Of a DNA stretch of 64,000 nt, positions 40,591 to 48,404 are shown piece by piece. Each line of letters opens with the position of its first letter. Within the stretch, counting starts at the first letter, position 1. The DNA comes from Salipiger mucosus DSM 16094 (GTDB lineage: Bacteria > Pseudomonadota > Alphaproteobacteria > Rhodobacterales > Rhodobacteraceae), in NCBI RefSeq assembly GCF_000442255.1, contig NZ_KE557277.1, forward strand, positions 88,836 to 152,835. Direction: 5' to 3'. A model generated the notes under the pieces. That model searched no databases. It saw nothing but the letters and a program-made list of their open reading frames with translations, and was not told the DNA's origin. A program made the position numbers and the translations under genes.

Positions 40591-41046
40591 ATGGTCGATG
40601 GCACGACAGGGATCGAGGCCCGCAAGGGCTGGATGGGGCTGCTGGCCCGCGCTCGGCCCGCGCGGCTGGCCGAGTTGCTGGATACGCTCGGCGAGCGGCC
40701 GGCGCACGCCTGGCTGCGGGCGCCCGAGGTGGGCGGCGTCATGGTGCGCGGTCGCATGGGCGGCACCGGCGCTCCCTTCAACCTCGGCGAGATGACGGTG
40801 ACGCGCTGCAGCCTGCGGCTGGACGGCGGAGAGGTCGGCCATGCCCACGTTCAAGGGCGCGGCAAGGCCCATGCCCGCGACGCGGCGATGGTGGATGCAC
40901 TGATGCAGGGGTCGCGCGCCTCCCAGGTGCGTGCGGCGGTGATAGGCCCGCTCGAGGCCGAGGAAGACGCGCGGCGGCAGGCGCGCGCCGCGCGGGCGGC
41001 CTCGACCAAGGTGGATTTCTTCACGATGGTGCGGGGAGAGGACTGA
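40591..41046 (+). CDS. phnG: C-P lyase core subunit PhnG
   Basis: 151 residues; ATG 40591 is preferred over TTG 40555, which lies inside the operator, and has AAGG about 8 bases upstream. PhnG features: RKGWMGLLARARPARLAELL, LRAPEVGGVMVRGRMGGTGA, PFNLGEMTVTRCSLRL and the late ASTKVDFFTMVRG. PhnG is a structural/nucleosyltransferase-associated subunit of the PhnGHIJ core complex that converts methylphosphonate into its ribose triphosphate adduct and cleaves it. The TGATG overlap couples it to phnH. Confidence 0.93.
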   Translation: MVDGTTGIEARKGWMGLLARARPARLAELLDTLGERPAHAWLRAPEVGGVMVRGRMGGTGAPFNLGEMTVTRCSLRLDGGEVGHAHVQGRGKAHARDAAMVDALMQGSRASQVRAAVIGPLEAEEDARRQARAARAASTKVDFFTMVRGED

Positions 41047-41615
41047 TGCGGACAGAGGCTCTGACCGGCGGTTTCGCCGATGCGCCGGTGGAGGCCGCGC
41101 AGGTCTTTCGCGCCACGCTCGAGGCGCTGGCGCGGCCGGGCCGGATCGCGACGGTGGGCGGCGCCGAGGCTCCGGCGCCGGTCTCGGGCGCGGCGGCGGT
41201 GCTGCTGCTGACGCTCTGCGACCACGAGACGCCGCTTTTCCTCGCGCCCGGGCACGACGGGCCCGAGGTGCGCGATTGGGTGAGCTTCCACACCGGCGCG
41301 CCGCTGGTCGGGCGCGAGGAGGCGACGTTCGCGTTGGGCCATTGGCCGGCGCTGGCGCCGCTGGGGGCCTATCGCATCGGGACGCCGGATTATCCCGACC
41401 GCTCGGTCTCGCTGATCGTCGAAATGGAGGCGCTTGCCGCGCGCGGGGCGCGGCTGACCGGGCCGGGGATCGAGACCGAGGCGTTCCTGTCGCTGCCCGA
41501 GACCGAGGCCTTTCGCCGTAACAATGCCCGCTTTCCGCTGGGATGGGACTGCTTCTTCACCTGCGGGCAAAGCCTTGCGGCCTTGCCGCGCTCGACCCGC
41601 GTGGAGGAGGCCTGA
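41046..41615 (+). CDS. phnH: C-P lyase core subunit PhnH
   Basis: 189 residues, ATG 41046 overlapping the phnG stop by one base. PhnH signatures: EAAQVFRATLEALARPGRIA near the N-terminus, LLLTLCDHETPLFLAPG and FPLGWDCFFTCGQSLAALPR. PhnH dimerises at the heart of the PhnGHIJ complex and adopts a PLP-transferase-like fold without cofactor. Length matches the family. It ends one base before the phnI start. Confidence 0.93.
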   Translation: MRTEALTGGFADAPVEAAQVFRATLEALARPGRIATVGGAEAPAPVSGAAAVLLLTLCDHETPLFLAPGHDGPEVRDWVSFHTGAPLVGREEATFALGHWPALAPLGAYRIGTPDYPDRSVSLIVEMEALAARGARLTGPGIETEAFLSLPETEAFRRNNARFPLGWDCFFTCGQSLAALPRSTRVEEA

Positions 41616-41616
41616 G

Positions 41617-42708
41617 ATGTATGTTGCGGTGAAAGGCGGCGAAAAGGCCATCGACGCGGCGCATGACTGGCTGGCCAAGGAACGGCGCGGGGATCGCGCG
41701 GTCGCGGAGCTGAGCCTCGCGCAGATCCGCGAGCAGATGAGCCTTGCGGTGAACCGGGTGATGGCCGAAGGCTCGCTCTTCGACCCCGACCTTGCGGCCC
41801 TGGCGATCAAGCAGGCGCGCGGCGACCTGATCGAGGCGATCTTCCTGATCCGCGCCTATCGCACGACGCTGCCACGGCTGGGCGCCTCGCGGCCGGTCGA
41901 TACCGGGGCCATGCGCTGCGACCGGCGCATCAGCGCGACCTTCAAGGACGCGCCCGGCGGGCAGGTTCTGGGGCCGACCTTCGACTACACGCACCGCCTC
42001 GCTGGACTTCAAACTGGCGGCAGAGGAGGGCGGATCCGGGGGAGGGTGCCGGTCTGCGGCGACGCGACCGATGAGGCGGTGCCCAAGCCGCGCATCACCG
42101 ACATCCTCGGCCGCGACGGGCTGATCCAGGACGAGCCGCCGGGCGAGGCGGAGCCGCCCGACATGACCCGGGCGCCGATGGACTATCCCGCCGGGCGCGC
42201 ATTGCGGTTGCAGGCGCTGACGCGCGGCGACGAGGGGTTCCTGCTGGGCATGGCCTATTCCACGCAGCGGGGCTACGGGCGCAACCATCCCTTCGTGGGC
42301 GAGCTGCGCATCGGCACGGTCGAGGTCGAGATGGAGGTGCCCGAGCTGGGCGAAGCTGTATGCGTGGGCGAGCTGACGCTCACCGAATGCGAGACGGTCA
42401 ACCAGTTCGCCGGCTCGAAGATCGAGCCGGCGCAGTTCACGCGGGGCTACGGGCTGGTCATCGGACAGACCGAGCGCAAGGCGATCTCGATGGCGCTGGT
42501 CGACCGGGCGCTTCGGTGGGAGGAGCTGGGCGAGGAGGACAGCGGGGCGCCGGCGCAGGACGCGGAATTCGTGCTGGGCCATGCCGACAACATCCAGGCG
42601 ACGGGGTTTCTCGAGCACATCAAGCTGCCGCACTACGTCGATTTCCAGTCCGAGCTGGAACTGGTGCGCCGCATGCGCGCCGAGGCGGCGCGGGAGGCGG
42701 CGGAATGA
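41617..42708 (+). CDS. phnI: C-P lyase core subunit PhnI, with two compensating frameshifts
   Basis: 363 residues from ATG 41617; the opening MYVAVKGGEKAIDAAHDWLA is the canonical PhnI start, and DEGFLLGMAYSTQRGYGRNH, FTRGYGLVIGQTERKAI and KLPHYVDFQSELELV are all present. Between residues ~128 and ~145 the annotated frame reads THRLAGLQTGGRGGRIRG. The frame one base on, from 42002, reads LDFKLAAEEGGSGGG, the expected continuation of the conserved YDYTHRLLDF motif. One extra base near 42001 and a compensating change by about 42050 would explain it. The rest is intact. PhnI is the nucleosidase/ribosylating subunit. The lesion may be real or a sequencing artefact. Confidence 0.9.
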   Translation: MYVAVKGGEKAIDAAHDWLAKERRGDRAVAELSLAQIREQMSLAVNRVMAEGSLFDPDLAALAIKQARGDLIEAIFLIRAYRTTLPRLGASRPVDTGAMRCDRRISATFKDAPGGQVLGPTFDYTHRLAGLQTGGRGGRIRGRVPVCGDATDEAVPKPRITDILGRDGLIQDEPPGEAEPPDMTRAPMDYPAGRALRLQALTRGDEGFLLGMAYSTQRGYGRNHPFVGELRIGTVEVEMEVPELGEAVCVGELTLTECETVNQFAGSKIEPAQFTRGYGLVIGQTERKAISMALVDRALRWEELGEEDSGAPAQDAEFVLGHADNIQATGFLEHIKLPHYVDFQSELELVRRMRAEAAREAAE

Positions 42709-42760
42709 GCCTGTGCGATCCGTCCCCCACCCCGGCCCTGCTCGCGGAAAGGCCGAGAGA

Positions 42761-43627
42761 ATGACCGACGCCGCCTACAACTTCGCCTACCTCGACGAGC
42801 AGACCAAGCGCATGATTCGCCGCGCGATCCTGAAGGGGGTGGCGATCCCCGGCTACCAGGTGCCCTTCGCCAGCCGCGAGATGCCGATGCCCTACGGTTG
42901 GGGCACGGGCGGCGTCCAGGTGACGGCCGCCTGCCTGACGCCCGCCGATACGCTCAAGGTCATCGACCAGGGCGCCGACGACACCACCAACGCGGTCTCC
43001 ATCCGGCGCTTCTTCCAGCGCACGGCCGGGGTGGCGGCGACCGAGCGGACGGCCGAGGCCAGCGTGATCCAGACCCGCCACCGCATCCCCGAGACGCCGC
43101 TGACCGAGGGGCAGATCCTCGTCTACCAGGTGCCGATCCCCGAACCCTTGCGCTTCCTCGAGCCGCGCGAGACGGAGACGCGGCGCATGCACGCGCTCGA
43201 GGACTACGGGCTGATGCACGTCAAGCTCTACGAGGACATCGCCCGCAATGGCGCGATCTCGACCGCCTATGCCTACCCGGTCAAGGTCGAGGGGCGCTAC
43301 GTCATGGATCCCTCGCCGGTCCCCAAGTTCGACAACCCCAAGCTCGAGAGCCCGGCGATCCAGCTCTTCGGTGCGGGACGCGAGCAGCGGATCTACGCGA
43401 TCCCGCCCTATACGCGGGTGGTGAGCCTCGATTTCGAGGACCACCCCTTCGAGGCGAGCAAGGCCGATCATGCCTGCGATCTCTGCGGGGCGGAGGAGAG
43501 CTATCTCGACGAGGTGATCACCGACGACGCGGGCGGGCGGATCTTCGTCTGCTCGGATACCGACTTCTGCGCCGGGCGGCGGGCCGGGGGCCATCGGGGC
43601 GCGCTGGCGGCGGAGGACGTGGCATGA
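42761..43627 (+). CDS. phnJ: Alpha-D-ribose 1-methylphosphonate 5-phosphate C-P lyase PhnJ
   Basis: 288 residues, ATG 42761. The radical-SAM cluster motif is intact: CDLC, then 21 residues, a third Cys in FVCSD, and CAGRR after five residues (C-x2-C-x21-C-x5-C). Other PhnJ segments: GVQVTAACLTPADTLKVIDQGADDTTNAVSIR within residues ~50-82, and RIYAIPPYTRVVSLDFEDHP. It cleaves the carbon-phosphorus bond, releasing methane from methylphosphonate. It overlaps phnK by ATGA. The 52-base gap after phnI is the largest before phnK. Confidence 0.96.
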   Translation: MTDAAYNFAYLDEQTKRMIRRAILKGVAIPGYQVPFASREMPMPYGWGTGGVQVTAACLTPADTLKVIDQGADDTTNAVSIRRFFQRTAGVAATERTAEASVIQTRHRIPETPLTEGQILVYQVPIPEPLRFLEPRETETRRMHALEDYGLMHVKLYEDIARNGAISTAYAYPVKVEGRYVMDPSPVPKFDNPKLESPAIQLFGAGREQRIYAIPPYTRVVSLDFEDHPFEASKADHACDLCGAEESYLDEVITDDAGGRIFVCSDTDFCAGRRAGGHRGALAAEDVA

Positions 43628-44394
43628 GGCCGATCCTTGACGTGCAGGGCCTCACCAAGCGGTATGGCGCAAGGCTTGGCTGCGGCGATGTGAGTTTCGA
43701 TCTGTGGCCGGGCGAAGTCATGGGCATCGTGGGCGAGAGCGGCTCGGGCAAGTCGACGCTGCTGTCCTGTCTGGCCGGACATCTGGCGCCCGACGCGGGG
43801 CGGGTGATCTTCGACACCCGTGCCGAGGGGCCGCGCGACGTGCTGACCATGTCCGAGCCCGAGCGGCGCATGCTGGGGCGGACCGACTGGGCCTTCGTGC
43901 ACCAGAACCCGCGCGACGGGCTGCGGCTGGGCATCTCGGCGGGCGGCAACGTGGGCGAGCGGCTGATGGCGGTGGGCGCGCGGCACTACGGGCGCATCCG
44001 GGCCGAGGCTACGGACTGGCTGGGCCGGGTCGAGATCGCCGCCGACCGCATCGACGACCGGCCGCGCGCCTTCTCGGGCGGGATGCAGCAGCGGCTGCAG
44101 ATCGCGCGCAACCTTGTCACGGGGCCGCGGCTGGTCTTCATGGACGAGCCCACGGGCGGGCTCGACGTGAGCGTGCAGGCGCGGCTGCTGGACCTGCTGC
44201 GCGGGCTGGTGCGCGAGATGGGGCTGAGCGCGGTGATCGTCACGCATGACCTCGCCGTGGTGCGGCTGCTCGCGGACCGGCTGATGGTGATGCAGGGTGG
44301 ACGGGTGGTCGAGACCGGGCTGACCGACCAGGTGCTCGACGATCCGCAGGATGCATATACGCAGTTGCTCGTGTCGAGCGTGTTGCAGGTCTGA
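43624..44394 (+). CDS. phnK: C-P lyase complex ABC-type ATPase PhnK
   Basis: 256 residues, ATG 43624. ABC ATPase motifs: Walker A GESGSGKST, Q-loop FVHQNPRDGL, signature FSGGMQQR, Walker B LVFMDEPTGGLD, switch His in VTHDLA. PhnK is not a transporter ATPase; it docks on PhnGHIJ and, as a dimer with PhnL, drives conformational cycling. The HQNPRDGLRLGISAGGN region is characteristic of PhnK. An intrinsic terminator lies immediately downstream, before phnL. Confidence 0.94.
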   Translation: MRPILDVQGLTKRYGARLGCGDVSFDLWPGEVMGIVGESGSGKSTLLSCLAGHLAPDAGRVIFDTRAEGPRDVLTMSEPERRMLGRTDWAFVHQNPRDGLRLGISAGGNVGERLMAVGARHYGRIRAEATDWLGRVEIAADRIDDRPRAFSGGMQQRLQIARNLVTGPRLVFMDEPTGGLDVSVQARLLDLLRGLVREMGLSAVIVTHDLAVVRLLADRLMVMQGGRVVETGLTDQVLDDPQDAYTQLLVSSVLQV

Positions 44395-44401
44395 CGGGGT
44401 G

Positions 44402-44423
44402 CGGCGCCTGCGGCGCCGTTTTT
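44402..44423 (+). terminator. Intrinsic terminator inside the phn operon, between phnK and phnL
   Basis: CGGCGCC (44402-44408) and GGCGCCG (44412-44418) form a 7-bp GC stem with a TGC loop, followed by TTTTT (44419-44423), 8 bases after the phnK stop. It would end or attenuate transcription of phnGHIJK and lower phnL-phnN expression. No strong promoter was identified between it and phnL. Confidence 0.75.
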
Positions 44424-44455
44424 GCGTATTTGGAACAAGAAGAAGGATGGGGCCG

Positions 44456-45139
44456 ATGATCCGGGTGTCGGATGTGTCCAAGAGCTTCGTGCTGCACAAC
44501 CAGGGGGGCGCCGTGATCCCGGTGATGGCGGGCGCGCGCCTGCGGGTGGCGGCGGGCGAATGCGTGGCGCTCACGGGCGAGTCCGGGGCGGGCAAGTCGA
44601 CGCTGATGCGGATGATCTACGGCAACTACCTCGCGGCCTCGGGCGCGATCGAGGTGGGCGGGCTCGACGTGGCGCGGGCGACGCCGCGCGAGATCCTGGC
44701 GCTGCGGCGCGAGGTGCTGGGGTATGTCAGCCAGTTCCTTCGGGTGGTGCCGCGCGTGCCGACGCTGGAGGTGGTGGCCGAGCCGCTGCTGGCCGCGGGC
44801 GGTGCGCGGGCGGCGGCCCTTGAGCGGGCGGAAGAGCTGCTGGCGCGGCTCAACATTCCGCGGGCGCTTTGGGAGCTGTCGCCGACGACCTTTTCGGGGG
44901 GCGAGCAGCAGCGCGTGAACATCGCGCGGGGGTTCGCCCATGCCTACCCGGCACTGCTGCTCGACGAGCCGACGGCGAGCCTAGATGCGGCGAACCGGGA
45001 CGTGGTGCTGGAGCTGATCCGCGAGGCCAAGGCGCGGGGCGCGGCGATCCTGGGGATTTTTCACGATGCCGAGGCGCGGGCGGCGGTCTGCGATCGCGAG
45101 GTCGACGTGATCGCATTTACCCCGGGGGTCGCGGCATGA
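44456..45139 (+). CDS. phnL: C-P lyase system ABC-type ATPase PhnL
   Basis: 227 residues. ATG 44456 is preferred over 44447 because AAGAAGG (44440-44446) abuts the latter but lies 9 bases from the former. Motifs: Walker A GESGAGKST, signature FSGGEQQR, Walker B LLLDEPTASLD, IFHDAEARAAVCDREVDV at the end. It pairs with PhnK on the C-P lyase core. The IYGNYLAASG and GYVSQFLRVVPRVP segments are PhnL-specific. It overlaps phnN by ATGA. Confidence 0.94.
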   Translation: MIRVSDVSKSFVLHNQGGAVIPVMAGARLRVAAGECVALTGESGAGKSTLMRMIYGNYLAASGAIEVGGLDVARATPREILALRREVLGYVSQFLRVVPRVPTLEVVAEPLLAAGGARAAALERAEELLARLNIPRALWELSPTTFSGGEQQRVNIARGFAHAYPALLLDEPTASLDAANRDVVLELIREAKARGAAILGIFHDAEARAAVCDREVDVIAFTPGVAA

Positions 45140-45678
45140 GCGCCCGTCTGCATGCGGTCGTCGGCCCCTCGGGGGTGGGCAAGGACACGCTGATCGACGC
45201 GGCGGCGGCGCGGATGCCGGCGCTGCATCGGGTGCGGCGCGTCATCACCCGGCCCGAGGCGGCTGGCGGCGAGGATTTCGAGGGTGTGAGCGAGGCCGAG
45301 TTCGACCGGCGTGTCGCCGCGGGCCACTTCGTCCTGCACTGGGCGGCGCACGGGCTGCGTTACGGCATCCCTGCCGGCGTTCGGGAGGTGCTGGAGGCCG
45401 GGCGGCCGGCGGTCTTCAACGGATCGCGCGCCATGCTGGAGCCGGCGGCGCGGCTCTTCCCGGGGCTGCGGGTGATCCATGTGACAGCCGAGCGCGCGGT
45501 GCTGGCCGAGCGGCTGCGGGCACGCGGCCGCGAAAGCGAGGCGCAGATCGCGGCGCGGCTCGAGCGTGCGGCGCTGCAGATACCGGACGGGCTGGATGTG
45601 GTCGAGATCGACAATTCCGGGCCGCTCGAGGAGGCGGCGGACCGGCTGGTCGCGGCGCTTCAGCCGGTGAGGGCGTAG
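45136..45678 (+). CDS. phnN: Ribose 1,5-bisphosphate phosphokinase PhnN
   Basis: 180 residues, ATG 45136. Guanylate-kinase-like P-loop GPSGVGKDT near the N-terminus, followed by RRVITRPEAAGGEDFEGVS (lid region) and GLRYGIPAGVREVLEAGRPA. It phosphorylates ribose 1,5-bisphosphate to PRPP, the last step of phosphonate salvage. Its 3' end overlaps the convergent 2H-phosphodiesterase gene by 19 bases, so both messages share an antisense segment. Confidence 0.93.
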   Translation: MSARLHAVVGPSGVGKDTLIDAAAARMPALHRVRRVITRPEAAGGEDFEGVSEAEFDRRVAAGHFVLHWAAHGLRYGIPAGVREVLEAGRPAVFNGSRAMLEPAARLFPGLRVIHVTAERAVLAERLRARGRESEAQIAARLERAALQIPDGLDVVEIDNSGPLEEAADRLVAALQPVRA

Positions 45679-46343
45679 CGATGCAGCAGGTGGAAGCGAC
45701 CATCCGGCGCCTCGCCGAAGAGGCAGAGGGCATCGAGGCGGAAGGGAGCGGGCGCGAGCGGCATCAGCACCGGCTCGAGCGCCGCGGCGACGCTGTCGAG
45801 TTCGTCGCCCGGCAGGCGTCCGGTGAGGGTGAGGTGGAAGCGGAAGTCGTCCATCACGTAGGGATAGCCCCAGCGCAGCAGGTGGGCTTCCTGCCGCTCG
45901 CTCAGCCGCGCCTTGCGGCGGCGGGCGAGCTCGGCCTCGGCGGGCGGCGCGCGGTGGGCGTCGAGCGCGCGCACGGTCTGCGCGGCGATCTCCGCGAGGC
46001 CCGTGGTGTCGCCCTCGGGCGTGAGCGCGAGGAAGGATCCCAGCCGCGTCAGCGCAAGACCCGGCATCTCGGCCGGGGCGAGGCGCGCGGCAAGCGCGGC
46101 GAGGTCGATCTTCAGCGCCTCGAGAGGGCCGGCAAGGCGGAAGGGCGGCTTGAGCGTGCCGTGGAAGCCGTACTTGCGCGGGGTCGCGGTGATCTCGGAG
46201 ACGGGGCGCGGCAGGCCGGCCACTTCGGGGTGGGGAACTTCGCTCGCCGTGGCGGCGTCCCATCCCAGCCAGCGGGCGGTGAAATCGGCGAAGGCGCCCG
46301 GGGCGGGCGCGTAATAGACGGCATAGCGGGAAAAGTCGGTCAT
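45660..46343 (-). CDS. 2H phosphoesterase-like protein of phosphonate metabolism (DUF1045 family)
   Basis: 227 residues from ATG 46343; ATG 46355 is an in-frame alternative. Two HxT motifs define the 2H superfamily: YGFHGTLKPPF (~residue 60) and FRFHLTLTG (~residue 170). DUF1045 proteins sit in alphaproteobacterial phn operons, where they plausibly replace PhnP, the cyclic phosphodiesterase opening ribose 1,2-cyclic phosphate 5-phosphate. No phnP is present in this cluster, which supports that role. It is divergent from the second phnM and convergent with phnN. Confidence 0.85.
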   Translation of the reverse strand: MTDFSRYAVYYAPAPGAFADFTARWLGWDAATASEVPHPEVAGLPRPVSEITATPRKYGFHGTLKPPFRLAGPLEALKIDLAALAARLAPAEMPGLALTRLGSFLALTPEGDTTGLAEIAAQTVRALDAHRAPPAEAELARRRKARLSERQEAHLLRWGYPYVMDDFRFHLTLTGRLPGDELDSVAAALEPVLMPLAPAPFRLDALCLFGEAPDGRFHLLHRYALTG

Positions 46344-46399
46344 GGCGGCGGACATAGACCCGGGATGTCACGAAACCATGACGACGGAAAGGGCTGGCC

Positions 46400-47542
46400 A
46401 TGACGGATGTGATCCTGGGCAACGCGCGGATCGTGCTGGAGCGCGAGGTGATCCGCGGCACGCTGGTGCTGGAGGCGGGGCGCATTGCGCGCATCGATCC
46501 CGGCGCCACCTCGGTTCCGGGTGCGGTCGACTGCGCGGGCGATCTCTTGGTGCCGGGGCTGATCGAGCTGCACACCGACAACCTCGAGCGGCACATCCAG
46601 CCGCGGCCCAAGGTCGACTGGCCGCATGCGGCGGCGATCCTCGCCCATGACGGCGAGCTTGCCTCGGCGGGGATCACCACGGTCTTCGACGCCATGCGCG
46701 TGGGCTCGGTGGTCTCGGGCGGCAAGACGGACTACCGCAAGTATGCCCGCGCGCTGGCGAGCGAGCTGCTGGAGACCCGTGCCAAGGGGATGCTGCGGAT
46801 CAGCCACTTCCTGCACCTGCGGGCCGAGGTCTGCTCGGAGACGCTGCTCGACGAGCTGGCCGAGTTCGACGCGGCGGACCGGGTGGGCATTCTGTCGATC
46901 ATGGACCACACGCCCGGTCAACGACAGTTCCGCGACCTGTCGAAGCTCAAGGACTACGTCTGCGGCAAGCACGGGCTGTCCGAGGCGGGGTTCGCCGATC
47001 ACGTGGCCAACCTGACCGAGATGCGCGACCGGGTGGGCGCGGCGCACGAGGCGGGTGCGGTGGCTGCGGCCGGGCGGCTGGGCGCGGTACTGGCCAGCCA
47101 TGACGACACGACGGAGGATCACGTCGCGGTCAGTGCGGGCCACGGGGTCCGGCTGGCCGAGTTTCCGACCACGGTGGAGGCCGCGCGCGCCTGCCGCGCG
47201 GAGGACATCGCGGTGATGATGGGGGCGCCGAACCTGATCCGGGGCGGCTCGCACTCGGGCAACATCGCGGCGGCGGAGCTGGCCGAGCTCGACCTGCTGG
47301 ACATCCTGTCGTCGGACTACGTGCCCTCGGCGCTGATGACGGCGGCCTTCCTGCTGGCCGATCTCTGGGACGACCTGCCGCGCGCCATCGCGACTGTTAC
47401 TGCGGCGCCCGCGCGGGCGGCCGGGCTGACCGACCGCGGGCGCCTCGTCGAGGGGATGCACGGCGACGTGCTGCGCGTCGCGATGATCGACGGCCAGCCG
47501 GTGCTGCGCGGCGTCTGGGCGCACGGGCGGCAGGTGGGCTAG
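46400..47542 (+). CDS. phnM: Alpha-D-ribose 1-methylphosphonate 5-triphosphate diphosphatase PhnM
   Basis: 380 residues, ATG 46400. Strongly canonical: LLVPGLIELHTDNLERHIQP and PRPKVDWPHAAAI, SIMDHTPGQRQFRDLSKLKD, LASHDDTTEDHV, EFPTTVEAARACR, MMGAPNLIRGGSHSGNIAA and LDILSSDYVPSAL. Metal-binding His/Asp residues of the amidohydrolase fold are all in these segments. It hydrolyses the triphosphate of the ribosylated phosphonate to pyrophosphate and the PhnJ substrate. It is transcribed separately from phnG-phnN, behind the divergent DUF1045 gene. Confidence 0.95.
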   Translation: MTDVILGNARIVLEREVIRGTLVLEAGRIARIDPGATSVPGAVDCAGDLLVPGLIELHTDNLERHIQPRPKVDWPHAAAILAHDGELASAGITTVFDAMRVGSVVSGGKTDYRKYARALASELLETRAKGMLRISHFLHLRAEVCSETLLDELAEFDAADRVGILSIMDHTPGQRQFRDLSKLKDYVCGKHGLSEAGFADHVANLTEMRDRVGAAHEAGAVAAAGRLGAVLASHDDTTEDHVAVSAGHGVRLAEFPTTVEAARACRAEDIAVMMGAPNLIRGGSHSGNIAAAELAELDLLDILSSDYVPSALMTAAFLLADLWDDLPRAIATVTAAPARAAGLTDRGRLVEGMHGDVLRVAMIDGQPVLRGVWAHGRQVG

Positions 47543-47552
47543 GGCGCCGCGC

Positions 47553-48293
47553 TCAGTAGCGGTAGCCGAGCGCGGCCTCGAGATCGGGGACCAGCTGCGC
47601 GCGCATGAAGGCGAGGTCCTCGGGCGAGAGGCTGTCCGGAGTGGGCGGGCGGTCCTCGACCGCCGGCGCGAAGCGGGAGCCCAGGCGCTTCACCACCGGG
47701 CGATATTCGGCGGCGGGCAGCGAGAGCGTGCCGCGCAGGTCGCGCAGAAAGTCCTCCGGCGCGGCCTGCACCGCCTCGAGCCGGCAGAGCAGAACGGCGC
47801 AGCCGCGCGCGCCGAAGCCCAGCAGCGCCTCGAGCTTGGCCCGGCGCAGAGCGAAGAGATTGGGGAAGGGGCGGCCGGTGATCGGATGCCGGTCGTGCTG
47901 CAACGGCTGGCGCTTGCCGCCCAGTTGCGCCACCTGCGGGAAATAGCGCGGGCGGTCGGCCACTGTCGCCCATTCGGCGCGGATGAACTCCGGAAAGGGC
48001 AGGCGCTGCATCGCGGGCGGGCAGTGCCAGGGCTTGGCGTGGACCGAGCGCGCCCAGTCGCCCGCGTGACGGACGACGCAGACCACGAGGCAGTCCTCGG
48101 GGATCGCCGTCATATGCGGGAAGCCATGCTTCCAGCCCAGATCCTCGATGGGGGTGAGCGCGGTGTTCCGGCCGATCAGCCGCTTGACGAAATTGGTGCC
48201 CGAACAGCGCTCGCCGAAGACCTGGTAGCGCGTGATCGGCGCTCCGGTCGGCGCGAGGTGCCAGCCTGTGTCCGCGAATGCCTGCCCGATCAT
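47553..48293 (-). CDS. Sulfotransferase-like P-loop protein
   Basis: 246 residues, ATG 48293. RYQVFGERCSGTNFVKRLI near the N-terminus resembles the PAPS 5'-phosphosulfate-binding loop, and VCVVRHAGDWARSVHAKPWH resembles the 3'-phosphate-binding segment with Arg and Ser. No other domain or signal peptide is seen. This places it with bacterial sulfotransferase-fold proteins; whether it transfers sulfate or only binds a nucleotide is unclear. It is divergent from a glycosyltransferase gene across 111 bases, which suggests surface-glycan modification, and convergent with phnM across 10 bases. Confidence 0.65.
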   Translation of the reverse strand: MIGQAFADTGWHLAPTGAPITRYQVFGERCSGTNFVKRLIGRNTALTPIEDLGWKHGFPHMTAIPEDCLVVCVVRHAGDWARSVHAKPWHCPPAMQRLPFPEFIRAEWATVADRPRYFPQVAQLGGKRQPLQHDRHPITGRPFPNLFALRRAKLEALLGFGARGCAVLLCRLEAVQAAPEDFLRDLRGTLSLPAAEYRPVVKRLGSRFAPAVEDRPPTPDSLSPEDLAFMRAQLVPDLEAALGYRY

Positions 48294-48404
48294 GCCCCTG
48301 TCCGCGTTGTTTGCCGGTCACGTTAGCGGCGCCTGCGGGGATTGGCGATTCCCGATCCGGCGGCGGGCGGCTAGGGTGGGGAAAAGACAAGGAGAGCCGG
48401 GCAG

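Noticed and set aside
46344-46399. Possible Pho box in the gap before the second phnM (TGTCAC...CATGAC).
   Set aside because: Only partial similarity to the 7-4-7 direct-repeat consensus; not strong enough to report as a site.
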